A stretch of 64,000 nucleotides of DNA from Mycolicibacterium grossiae (lineage in GTDB: Bacteria > Actinomycetota > Actinomycetes > Mycobacteriales > Mycobacteriaceae). Positions within the stretch are counted from its first letter, which is position 1, and each line of letters opens with the position of its first letter. The DNA lies in assembly GCF_008329645.1 (NCBI RefSeq), contig NZ_CP043474.1, positions 5,270,001 through 5,334,000 on the forward strand, given 5' to 3'. The position numbers and the translations under genes are program-made. The notes below the pieces were generated by a model. That model worked only from the letters and a program-made list of their open reading frames with translations. It did not search any database and was not told the origin of the DNA. Below, piece after piece: positions 26,478 through 34,184 of this stretch.

Positions 26478-27305
26478 ATGAGCACGCGCATCACCTGCTG
26501 TCAGATCCCATTGCGCATCGGCGACACCACCGGGAATCGGACGACCGCGCGCACCGCGATCGAGCAGGCAGCCGCCGGCGGCGCCCAGGTCGTGGTGCTG
26601 CCCGAGCTGGTGCCCTCGGGGTACGTGTTCGCCGACCGCGCCGAGTTGGAGAGCCTGGCCGAGCCCCGTGACGGGGCGACCGTCGCGGAGTGGAGCGACC
26701 TCGCGGCGGCCTTCGGGCTGGTGATCGTCGGCGGATTTCCAGAGGCGGCCGGCGACCGGGTCTACAACAGCGCAGTGGTCGTCGACCCGTCCGGCGTACT
26801 CGGGGTCTACCGCAAGACGCACCTGTGGGACACCGAGAACGCCGTGTTCGACCTCGGCGACGAGCCACCGTTGGTCGTCGACACCGAGCACGGCCGCATC
26901 GGCGTGATGATCTGCTACGACGTCGAGTTCCCCGAGTGGGTGCGGGCGGTGTCGCTCGCGGGCGCCGACCTGCTGTGCGCACCGGTCAACTGGCCGCTGC
27001 TGCCCCGGCCCGAGGGTGAACGGCCCATCGAGATGGTCAAGGTGCTGGCCGGCGCCGGCACGAACCACATGCCCATCGCGGTGTGCGACCGCACCGGCAC
27101 CGAGCGCGGCGTCGACTGGATCGGCGGGAGCGTCATCACCGACGCCGACGGCTACCCCAGCGTCGTCGCGCAGTTCGGCCACGCCGGCAACGTCAGCGCC
27201 GACATCGACCTGGCCGCGTCGCGAGACAAGACGTTCAACGGCCACAACGACTCCCACGGTGATCGTCGCGTCGAGCTGTATCGGCGGACGGCGCTACTGG
27301 ACTGA
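26478..27305 (+). CDS. Nitrilase-superfamily carbon-nitrogen hydrolase
   Basis: 275 aa. The catalytic triad is visible: E43 in LPELVPSGY, K113 in RKTHLWD and C146 in ICYDVEFPEW. Such enzymes hydrolyse amides, N-carbamoyl compounds or nitriles; the substrate cannot be set from sequence. It converges on the FMN-binding protein gene with a 12-bp overlap. Confidence 0.9.
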   Translation: MSTRITCCQIPLRIGDTTGNRTTARTAIEQAAAGGAQVVVLPELVPSGYVFADRAELESLAEPRDGATVAEWSDLAAAFGLVIVGGFPEAAGDRVYNSAVVVDPSGVLGVYRKTHLWDTENAVFDLGDEPPLVVDTEHGRIGVMICYDVEFPEWVRAVSLAGADLLCAPVNWPLLPRPEGERPIEMVKVLAGAGTNHMPIAVCDRTGTERGVDWIGGSVITDADGYPSVVAQFGHAGNVSADIDLAASRDKTFNGHNDSHGDRRVELYRRTALLD

Positions 27306-27968
27306 CCCCTCGGCGAGCGTCCGCACCGAATCCGGCACCGCGATGCCGGGCCGAAGGTCGGGTGCAGGCCGCGGCACGCCGTAGCGCACGTGCATCGGGA
27401 CCACACCTGCCCACGCCTCCCCGGCGACGTCCGACTCCGGATCGTCGGGCCAGCCCGCGCTCACCTTGAGCGACCACGCCCCGTCGGCGATCGGCATCCG
27501 CAGGGCCAGCGTCGCCGCCAACTCCTTGCGCGTGCTGGCCCGCAGTTCCGCCACGCGATGCGGGATGAAGGCGTCGGTGAGGGCGTCGAGGTAGCGGACC
27601 TTCTCGGCGTCGGGCACCACCGCGAAGCTGCCGAAGAGCACGGCACTGCGATAGTGGAACGAGGACTCGAAGCTGCTGCGGGCGACGACGACGCCGTCCA
27701 GCGTCGTCACCGAGACCGCGACCGGCGCGCCGGCGGCCAGCGCCCGCAGCCATGGCGATCCCGTCGAGCCGTGGATGACGAATTCGTCGGCGACGCGGGC
27801 GAATCCGGTCGGGAAGACGACGGGGTGACCGTCGCGCACCATCGCGACGGTTGCGAGTGGCGTGCTTGCCAGCAGCGCGTCGAGCGCCGCGCGGTCACCG
27901 GTCTGCTTCTCCGGCAGCCGCGTCACGTCGGTGGTCGGCCTTGTGGGCGGCACCTGGGGTGTCGTCAT
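27294..27968 (-). CDS. Pyridoxamine-5'-phosphate-oxidase-fold protein
   Basis: 224 aa split-barrel FMN/F420-binding protein. Core strands are TVAMVRDGHPVVFPTGFARV, FVIHGSTGSPWLRAL and SFHYRSAVLFGSFAVV, matching the PF12900-type group. Oxidoreductase activity is likely, substrate unknown. ATG 27968 overlaps the upstream isochorismatase-family stop as ATGA, so the two are coupled. Confidence 0.83.
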   Translation of the reverse strand: MTTPQVPPTRPTTDVTRLPEKQTGDRAALDALLASTPLATVAMVRDGHPVVFPTGFARVADEFVIHGSTGSPWLRALAAGAPVAVSVTTLDGVVVARSSFESSFHYRSAVLFGSFAVVPDAEKVRYLDALTDAFIPHRVAELRASTRKELAATLALRMPIADGAWSLKVSAGWPDDPESDVAGEAWAGVVPMHVRYGVPRPAPDLRPGIAVPDSVRTLAEGSVQ

Positions 27969-28561
27969 GACGGAATCGCCGCGGCGTCGGGGACGACGAC
28001 GGCGAAGAGGTCCTTCAGCGCGGCCAGGCTGGCCGACTGCAGCGCGCCGGCGGGCACGGTCGCCCCGTCGACCCCGGGCAGCGCACGGGTGGCGGTGGCA
28101 CTCGCGACGACGGTCGGCGCGTAACCCAGGTTGAAGGCCCCGCGGGCGGTCGAGTTGACGCACATGTGCGTCATGAAGCCGGTGAGCACCAGGTTCGTCG
28201 CGCCCACGGCCTTGAGGCGTTGATCGAACTCGGTGTCTACGAACGAATTCGGATAGTTCTTGACCACGACGGGCTCACCGTCGCGGGGCGCGACCGCGGC
28301 GACGATCGCGCCGCTGTGGCCGTTGACGTCGTACAGCGAGCCGGGGCCGTCGTCGTGCTGGACGTGCACGATCGGAATGCCCGCGGTCCGCGCCCGGTCG
28401 AGCAGCGCGGCGATCTCGTCGAGCGCCGCGGCGACGCCGTCGAGTGCCATGACGCCCTCGGTGTAGGTGTTCTGACAGTCGATGAGCACCAGGGTCGAGT
28501 CGGTCAGCGCGGCGGGCTCGGTGGGCAGGCTGGCCAGTTCGCGCAGCGTCGGTCTCGTCAT
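27965..28561 (-). CDS. Isochorismatase-like cysteine hydrolase
   Basis: 198 aa. The catalytic triad D28 (LIDCQN), K101 (VVKNYPNSF) and C134 (THMCVNSTAR) is complete, with the cis-peptide preceding the Cys region. Family members hydrolyse amides such as nicotinamide or carbamoylated substrates. Coupled to the downstream FMN-binding protein. ATG 28561 lies 7 nt from TACGCT. Confidence 0.9.
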   Translation of the reverse strand: MTRPTLRELASLPTEPAALTDSTLVLIDCQNTYTEGVMALDGVAAALDEIAALLDRARTAGIPIVHVQHDDGPGSLYDVNGHSGAIVAAVAPRDGEPVVVKNYPNSFVDTEFDQRLKAVGATNLVLTGFMTHMCVNSTARGAFNLGYAPTVVASATATRALPGVDGATVPAGALQSASLAALKDLFAVVVPDAAAIPS

Positions 28562-28568
28562 CCTTGGC

Positions 28569-28574
28569 AGCGTA
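28569..28574 (-). promoter_or_regulatory. -10 box of isochorismatase-like gene
   Basis: TACGCT on the minus strand with 7 nt to ATG 28561; leaderless arrangement. Confidence 0.4.
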
Positions 28575-28633
28575 GTCAGCGGTCGCGATTCGGCATCTCC
28601 ATTTCTGTCGGACCCCGTCGGCAGAATGGGGCC

Positions 28634-29884
28634 ATGTCCCCCGCCGTCGCGACTTCGGTGTCACCGGGTGAGCGGCTGGAGGCGTTGTTCGACCGGTTGG
28701 CGGAGCTGACCGGGCAACGCAATGCGATCGACGGCCGGATCGTGGACGTCGTCGCCGAGATCGACCGCGAGGACCTGTGCGGCATGACCGGCGCGAAGTC
28801 GGTGCCGGCGTTGGTGGCGTGGAAGACCGGGGTGTCTCCGCGCAACGCCGAGACCATGGTCGCGGTCGCCCGCCGCAGCGCCGAGTATCCGCGGTGCACA
28901 GCGGGTTTGCGGGACGGTCGGGTGTCGTTGGATCAGGTGGGGGTGATCGCCGAGCAGGCCGCCGACGGGTCCGATGAGCACTACGCCCCGCTGGTCGAGG
29001 TGGCCACGGTGACCCAGCTGCGGACCGCGGTGAAACTCGAACCCCGCCCGCCGCAGCCGACACCGGACCCAAAGCGGTCGATCGGCAAGGCCAGCGACGA
29101 GACGTCGTGCACGTGGCGGATCACCCTTCCCCACGACGAGGCCGCGGTGGTCGACGCGGCGTTGGCGTCGCACCTGGACCGGCTGGTCACCGAGTGGAAG
29201 GACGACCACGCCGACGGCGCAGACGACCGGTCCGACGGGGCTGGGGGTGCGCCGCCGATGCCGAGCACGGTGGACGCATTCCTGGCGCTGGTGGCTGCGG
29301 GCTGGGACAGTGAGGTGGCGGCGCGCCCGCATGGGCAGCGCACCACGGTGGTGGTGCACGTCGACGTCGACCGGCGGGTGGGGTCGCTGCACCTGGGTCC
29401 GGTGCTGTCCGACGCCGACCGCCAGTTCCTGACCTGTGATGCGACGTGGGAGGCGTGGTTCGAACGCGACGGCCGCCCGATCGGCTGCGGGCGGGAGTCC
29501 CGGCAGATCAGCCGCCGGCTGCGCCGGGCGTTGGAGCATCGCGACCGCTGCTGCGTGGTCCCCGGGTGCGGGGCGACCCGCGGCCTGCATGCGCATCACG
29601 TGGTGCATTGGGAGGACGGCGGCACCACCGACCTGACCAACCTGGTGCTGGTGTGCCCGTACCACCACCGGGCGCATCACCGCGGGCTCATTACCATCAG
29701 CGGACCGGCCGAGCGCCTCGTCGTCACCGACGCCGACGGCACCGCCCTGCACGACCGAGCGCTGGCTCGAACACCCACCACACCGCCGCCGGACGTACCG
29801 CCGTGTCCCGGACCGACCGGCGAACGCGCCCAATGGTGGTGGTACGACCCCTTCCAGCCACAACCACCACCGACGACGAACTAA
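28634..29884 (+). CDS. DUF222 / HNH endonuclease (13E12-repeat family)
   Basis: 416 aa. An N-terminal DUF222 helical domain (about 10-300, containing DREDLCGMTGAKSVPALVAW) is followed by a C-terminal HNH nuclease: CCVVPGCG, then HAHHVVHWEDGG, DLTNLVLVCPYHH. This family is multiplied in actinobacteria and related to the REP13E12 element proteins; its biological role is unsettled. CAGAAT lies 6 nt before ATG 28634. The tail is Pro-rich. It overlaps the convergent cysQ stop by 4 bp. Confidence 0.9.
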   Translation: MSPAVATSVSPGERLEALFDRLAELTGQRNAIDGRIVDVVAEIDREDLCGMTGAKSVPALVAWKTGVSPRNAETMVAVARRSAEYPRCTAGLRDGRVSLDQVGVIAEQAADGSDEHYAPLVEVATVTQLRTAVKLEPRPPQPTPDPKRSIGKASDETSCTWRITLPHDEAAVVDAALASHLDRLVTEWKDDHADGADDRSDGAGGAPPMPSTVDAFLALVAAGWDSEVAARPHGQRTTVVVHVDVDRRVGSLHLGPVLSDADRQFLTCDATWEAWFERDGRPIGCGRESRQISRRLRRALEHRDRCCVVPGCGATRGLHAHHVVHWEDGGTTDLTNLVLVCPYHHRAHHRGLITISGPAERLVVTDADGTALHDRALARTPTTPPPDVPPCPGPTGERAQWWWYDPFQPQPPPTTN

Positions 29885-30636
29885 CCCGCGGGATCCACCT
29901 CGGCCTCGACCGCCGTGACGGTCAGCACCGCCTCCGCGAGTTCCGGCCGGCACACCACCAGATCGGGTAGCAGTACGTCGGACTGGTTGTAGCGCAGCGG
30001 TGTTCCGTCGATGCGCGACGTGTGCAGGCCGGCCGCGCGGGCGACCGCCACCGGGGCGGCCGAGTCCCATTCGTATTGCCCGCCGGCATGCACGTACACG
30101 TCGGCGATGCCCTGCACGACCGCGGCGACCTTGGCCCCGGCCGAGCCCATCTCGACGAGCGTGCCGCCCAGGGCGTCGCGCACTGCGAGCGCCACGGCGG
30201 GCGGCCGAGTCCGCGACACCACGATGCGCGGCGGGCCGGGTTCGGCCGCCGGCGTCACGACGTCCGGCGTGGCGAGGGTAACGCCCTGGGCCGGCAACGC
30301 GACCGCGCCGGCGACCAACTCGCCGTCCTCCCACAGCGCCACGTGCACGGCCCAGTCCTCGCGACCGAGTTCGGAGAACTCCCGCGTGCCGTCGAGCGGA
30401 TCGACGATCCACACCCGCTGCGAGGTGAGTCGCACCTTGTCGTCGGCACCTTCCTCGCTCAGCACCGCGTCACCGGGCCGCTCGGCCGCCAGCGCCGCCA
30501 TCAGGAAGTCGTGAGACCGCTTGTCACCCGCGGCCTTCCGCTCCGTCGCCTCGGCGTCGGCGAACTCCTCGCGCACCCGCAGCAGCAGCTCGCCGGCCTC
30601 GGTGGCCAGCCGCGTGGCCACCTCGTGGTCGCTCAC
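29881..30636 (-). CDS. cysQ: 3'(2'),5'-bisphosphate nucleotidase CysQ
   Basis: 251 aa, Li-sensitive inositol-monophosphatase fold. Metal motifs are SEEGADD near 60, DPLDGTREF near 79-87 and WDSAAPVAVARAAG near 195. It dephosphorylates PAP/PAPS and so clears the by-product of sulfate activation. The GTG start at 30636 overlaps the cysNC stop as GTGA, so it is the last gene of the cysD-cysNC-cysQ operon. Confidence 0.92.
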   Translation of the reverse strand: MSDHEVATRLATEAGELLLRVREEFADAEATERKAAGDKRSHDFLMAALAAERPGDAVLSEEGADDKVRLTSQRVWIVDPLDGTREFSELGREDWAVHVALWEDGELVAGAVALPAQGVTLATPDVVTPAAEPGPPRIVVSRTRPPAVALAVRDALGGTLVEMGSAGAKVAAVVQGIADVYVHAGGQYEWDSAAPVAVARAAGLHTSRIDGTPLRYNQSDVLLPDLVVCRPELAEAVLTVTAVEAEVDPAG

Positions 30637-32483
30637 CCGTCGCCCTTCAGCATGGCGACCACACTATCGGCCAGCTCGTCGGGCGTCGGACCGGGCACCA
30701 GCCGCAGGTCGGGGTGCTTGGGCCGCTGGTACGGGCTGTCGATGCCGGTGAAGTGGGTGATCTCCCCGGCACGCGCCTTCGCGTACAGGCCCTTCGGGTC
30801 CCGCTTCTCGCAGTCCTCCAGCGGGGTGTCCATGAACACCTCGAAGAAGTCGAACCCCTGATCCGCGTGCACCTTGCGCGCGAGATCGCGGTGTTCCTCG
30901 AGCGGGCTGATCGCCGGGACCAGCACCGTCAACCCCGAATCGGCCATCAGCGTGGCGATGTGGGCGAGGCGACGCAGGTTCTCCGCGCGGTCGGCCATGG
31001 AGAAGCCGAGATCCGCATTCAGGCCGTGCCGCAGGTTGTCACCGTCCAGAACGTAGGCCGGACAACCGTTCTCGAGCAGCTTCTGCTCCACCAGCATCGC
31101 CACCGACGACTTGCCCGAGCCGGACAGGCCGGTGAACCAGACGGTGCGTCCCTTGGACAGCCGATCGTCGGCGCACACCAGCGACTGGTGGCGCACGGTG
31201 TTCGGGGTCGACGCGCGGTTGGCCACCGGCGTGGTGTCGCGCACCATGCCCGCTGCGACCGTGCCGTTGGTGTCCGGGTCGATGAGGATGAACGATCCGG
31301 TGGCGGAGTTGCGCGAATACTCGTCGAGCAGCAGCGGCACCTGCGTGCGCAGCGTGACGCGGCCGAGTTCGTTGAGTTTCAGGGCCGTCGCGCTCTTGTC
31401 CCGGTGCAGCGTATTGACGTCGAGGCGGTAGTCCAGCGCCGTCACCCGCGCCCGCGTGGTGCGAGTGGTGTGCTTGACGACGTACTCCCGGCCCGGTTCG
31501 AGCGCCGATCCGTCGGCCATCCAGCACACCGTGGCGTCGAATTCCTGGCTGGCGTGCGCCTGGTTGTTCTCTCGCACGATCATGTCGCCACGGGAGATGT
31601 CGATGTCGTCGGCGAGGCTGACCGACACGGCCATCGGCGGGAACGCCTCGTCGACCGGGCCGGTGGGGCCGTGAATCTCGGTGATGCGACTGCTCTTGCC
31701 GGTCGGCAGCACCACGATCTCGTCGCCGGGACGCATGACGCCGCTGGCCACCGTGCCGGCGTAACTGCGGTGGTCGGCGTGCTCACGGGTCTGCGGCCGG
31801 ATCACGTACTGCACGGGGAAGCGCACGTCGACGAGGTTGCGGTCGCCGGCGATGTAGACGTCCTCGAGGTGGCTCAGCAGCGCGGGCCCGTCGTACCACG
31901 GCGTGGCGTCGGACTTCGTGACCACGTTGTCGCCGTTGAGCGCCGACAGCGGGATCGTCGTGACGTCCTGCACGTCGAGCCGGGCGGCGAACTCGTGGAA
32001 GTCGTCGCGGATCTTCTCGAACACCTCGCGGTCCCAGCCGACGAGGTCCATCTTGTTGACCGCCAGCACGATGTGCCGGATCCCGAGCAGCGACGCCAGG
32101 AACGCGTGCCGGCGGGACTGCTCGAGCAGTCCGTGCCGCGCATCGACGAGCACGATCGCCAGCTGCGCGGTCGACGTGCCGGTCACCATGTTGCGGGTGT
32201 ACTGGATGTGCCCCGGCGTGTCGGCGATGATGAACTTCCGCTTCGACGTGGCGAAGTAGCGGTACGCAACGTCGATCGTGATGCCCTGTTCGCGCTCGGC
32301 ACGCAGACCGTCAGTGACCAGGGCGAGGTCGGTGTAGTCATTGCCGCGCTCGCGCGACGTGCGCTCGACCGCGGCGAGCTGATCCTCCATCACGGCCTTG
32401 CTGTCGTAGAGCAGCCGGCCGATCAACGTGGACTTGCCGTCGTCCACCGACCCCGCGGTGGCGATCCTCAGCAGCGTCGCCAT
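30633..32483 (-). CDS. cysNC: Bifunctional ATP-sulfurylase GTPase subunit / APS kinase
   Basis: 616 aa fusion. The N-terminal CysN GTPase has P-loop GSVDDGKSTLIGRLL (11-25), DTPGHIQYTRNM and NKMDLV, then EF-Tu-like barrels. The C-terminal CysC kinase begins near 440 with P-loop FTGLSGSGKSSVA and includes DGDNLRHGLNADLGFS. CysN energises sulfate adenylylation by CysD; CysC phosphorylates APS to PAPS. ATG 32483 is 60 bp after the cysD stop, across a duplicated 30-bp segment. Confidence 0.95.
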   Translation of the reverse strand: MATLLRIATAGSVDDGKSTLIGRLLYDSKAVMEDQLAAVERTSRERGNDYTDLALVTDGLRAEREQGITIDVAYRYFATSKRKFIIADTPGHIQYTRNMVTGTSTAQLAIVLVDARHGLLEQSRRHAFLASLLGIRHIVLAVNKMDLVGWDREVFEKIRDDFHEFAARLDVQDVTTIPLSALNGDNVVTKSDATPWYDGPALLSHLEDVYIAGDRNLVDVRFPVQYVIRPQTREHADHRSYAGTVASGVMRPGDEIVVLPTGKSSRITEIHGPTGPVDEAFPPMAVSVSLADDIDISRGDMIVRENNQAHASQEFDATVCWMADGSALEPGREYVVKHTTRTTRARVTALDYRLDVNTLHRDKSATALKLNELGRVTLRTQVPLLLDEYSRNSATGSFILIDPDTNGTVAAGMVRDTTPVANRASTPNTVRHQSLVCADDRLSKGRTVWFTGLSGSGKSSVAMLVEQKLLENGCPAYVLDGDNLRHGLNADLGFSMADRAENLRRLAHIATLMADSGLTVLVPAISPLEEHRDLARKVHADQGFDFFEVFMDTPLEDCEKRDPKGLYAKARAGEITHFTGIDSPYQRPKHPDLRLVPGPTPDELADSVVAMLKGDG

Positions 32484-32491
32484 GTCAGTTC

Positions 32492-32543
32492 CCCCGTCGC
32501 TTCGCTCGCCCCAGGCCACTTCCCCGTCGCTTCGCTCGCCCCA
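32492..32543. repeat. Duplicated segment between cysD and cysNC
   Basis: A 22-bp sequence beginning CCCCGTCGCTTCGCTCGCC lies at 32492-32513 and again, identical, at 32522-32543 (30-bp period). It fills nearly the whole cysD-cysNC gap and contains the short inverted core GCGAAGCGA-type. Confidence 0.8.
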
Positions 32544-33470
32544 TCAGAAGTAGCCCTCGCGCTTGCGGTCTTCCATCCCCGCCTCGGAGATGCGGTCGTC
32601 GGCTCGGGTGGCGCCGCGCTCGGTGAGTCTCGAAATCGCGGTTTCGGCAATGACTTCGGACACCGTCGCCGCCGTCGACTCGACGCAGCCGGTGCACGTG
32701 ACGTCGCCGACGGTGCGGAACCGCACGGTCTTCTCGACGATCGGCTCGTCCTTGCGGGGGCGCAGGTACTCGTGCACCGCCAGCAGCATGCCGTCGCGCT
32801 CGAACACCTTGCGCTGGTGGGCGTAGTAGATCGACGGGAGCTTGATCTTCTCCGCACCGATGTAGGACCAGATGTCGAATTCGGTCCAGTTCGACAGCGG
32901 GAACACGCGGATGTGCTCGCCCTTGCGATGCCGGCCGTTGTAGAGGTTCCACAGCTCGGGGCGCTGGCTCTTCGGATCCCACTGCCCGAACTCGTCGCGG
33001 AAGCTGAACACGCGCTCCTTGGCGCGGGCCTTCTCCTCGTCGCGGCGGGCGCCGCCGAACGCGGCGTCGAACTTGTTCTCCCGGATGGCGCGCAGCAGCG
33101 TGAACGTCTGCATGGGGTTGCGCGACGGGATGGTCTCCACCACGCGGCCGGCGTCGATGTCGTCCTGCACCTTCGCCACCACGAGCCGGACGCCGGATTC
33201 GGCGACGAGTTCGTCGCGCGCCTGCAGCACCTCCTCGAAGTTGTGCCCCGTGTCGACGTGCATCACCGGAAACGGCAGCCGACCCGGCTGGAAGGCCTTG
33301 ATGGCCAGGTGCAGCATGACGATCGAGTCCTTGCCGCCGGAGAACAGCAGCACGGGCTTCTCGAACTCCGCGGCCACCTCGCGGATGATGTGGATCGCCT
33401 CGGCCTCCAGCGACCGCAGATGGCTGAGTTCGTACTTGCCCGCGGGTTCGTCGAGCTGCGGCGCCGTCAC
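32544..33470 (-). CDS. cysD: Sulfate adenylyltransferase small subunit
   Basis: 308 aa PAPS-reductase-like ATP pyrophosphatase. The PP loop is LFSGGKDSIVMLHLA near 40-54; the C-terminal RFRTVGDVTCTG segment is typical. It makes APS from ATP and sulfate with CysN. GTG 33470 is chosen over the in-frame GTG 33479 because the upstream 15-codon leader ORF ends exactly on it (GTGA). No Shine-Dalgarno precedes either start, which points to coupled reinitiation. Confidence 0.93.
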   Translation of the reverse strand: MTAPQLDEPAGKYELSHLRSLEAEAIHIIREVAAEFEKPVLLFSGGKDSIVMLHLAIKAFQPGRLPFPVMHVDTGHNFEEVLQARDELVAESGVRLVVAKVQDDIDAGRVVETIPSRNPMQTFTLLRAIRENKFDAAFGGARRDEEKARAKERVFSFRDEFGQWDPKSQRPELWNLYNGRHRKGEHIRVFPLSNWTEFDIWSYIGAEKIKLPSIYYAHQRKVFERDGMLLAVHEYLRPRKDEPIVEKTVRFRTVGDVTCTGCVESTAATVSEVIAETAISRLTERGATRADDRISEAGMEDRKREGYF

Positions 33471-33514
33471 GACGTCCACACTAAGTTGGTCGAGTTGGCC
33501 AGGATTGCCGTCAT
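33467..33514 (-). CDS. Leaderless 15-codon leader ORF of the cys operon
   Basis: It encodes MTAILANSTNLVWTS. ATG 33514 lies 7 nt after the -10 box, so the transcript probably begins at the A of ATG, and its TGA overlaps the cysD GTG (GTGA). Unlike the polycysteine leader peptides described in mycobacteria it has no Cys, so classic cysteine attenuation is not indicated. Translation of the leader is probably needed to deliver ribosomes to cysD (inference). Confidence 0.55.
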   Translation of the reverse strand: MTAILANSTNLVWTS

Positions 33515-33521
33515 GCCCAGG

Positions 33522-33551
33522 AATCTACGACCCGAACGACGGAGGTGTCAA
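33522..33551 (-). promoter_or_regulatory. Consensus promoter of the cysD operon
   Basis: Minus-strand TTGACA (33551-33546), an 18-bp spacer and TAGATT (33527-33522). This is the best SigA-type promoter in the window, with both boxes near consensus. A second weaker candidate, TAGTGT at 33483-33478, lies 7 nt before the cysD GTG 33470. Confidence 0.7.
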
Positions 33552-33626
33552 CGGTCGGGCAGCAGCGATCCGTGCACGACCAGCCGCGCTGACCACGGCT
33601 CGGGGTGCACGAATCGCAGGGAGTGG

Positions 33627-34118
33627 CTAGAGGGCGACCTCGGCCAGGCGACCCGTCGCGACGTCGAAGACGAAGCCGCGCGCCGATGTATGCCGGGTCA
33701 CGAACGGACTGGCCGCGATGCGGCGCAGCGACTGCCGGACGTCCTCCTCGAGGTCGGTGAACGCCTCGGCGGCCCACGGCGGCTTGAGTCCGGTCTCGTC
33801 GGCGATGGCTTGCTTGAAGTCGTCGTCGGTGAACGTCAGCATGCCGCAGTCGGTGTGGTGGATGAGGATGATCTCTGTGGTGCCGAGCAGTCGCTGGCTG
33901 ATGGCGAGCGAGCGGATCTCGTCGTCGGTGACGACGCCGCCGGCGTTGCGGATCACGTGCGCCTCCCCTTCGGCGAGACCGAGGATGCGGTAGACGTCGA
34001 GCCGGGCGTCCATGCAGGCGACGACGGCGACGTGCCGGCTGGGCGGCAGGGGCAGCGGCCCGGAGAAGCCGGCGGCGTACGCCTCGTTGTTCTTCAGGTA
34101 CTCATCGGTGACGGACAT
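33627..34118 (-). CDS. Beta-class carbonic anhydrase
   Basis: 163 aa, the type represented by Rv1284 of M. tuberculosis. Zinc ligands are C35 (ACMDARLD), H88 and C91 (HHTDCGM), with the catalytic D37-R39 dyad. It interconverts CO2 and bicarbonate. ATG 34118 has an excellent Shine-Dalgarno, AGGAGGA, 6 nt upstream. It precedes the cysD promoter in the same direction as in M. tuberculosis, but the consensus promoter in between gives the cys genes their own start. Confidence 0.95.
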   Translation of the reverse strand: MSVTDEYLKNNEAYAAGFSGPLPLPPSRHVAVVACMDARLDVYRILGLAEGEAHVIRNAGGVVTDDEIRSLAISQRLLGTTEIILIHHTDCGMLTFTDDDFKQAIADETGLKPPWAAEAFTDLEEDVRQSLRRIAASPFVTRHTSARGFVFDVATGRLAEVAL

Positions 34119-34129
34119 CGTCGCTCCTC

Positions 34130-34182
34130 CTGTCGAGCACGGGCAGGCACCGACGGTAGCGGCGCCTGCCCGTGGGCGACAG
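34130..34182 (-). terminator. Terminator hairpin of the GT39 gene
   Basis: CACGGGCAGGC (34138-34148) pairs with GCCTGCCCGTG (34164-34174). An outer CTGTCG/CGACAG helix extends it to 34130-34182. It lies between the glycosyltransferase stop and the carbonic-anhydrase ribosome-binding site. Confidence 0.6.
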
Positions 34183-34184
34183 GG

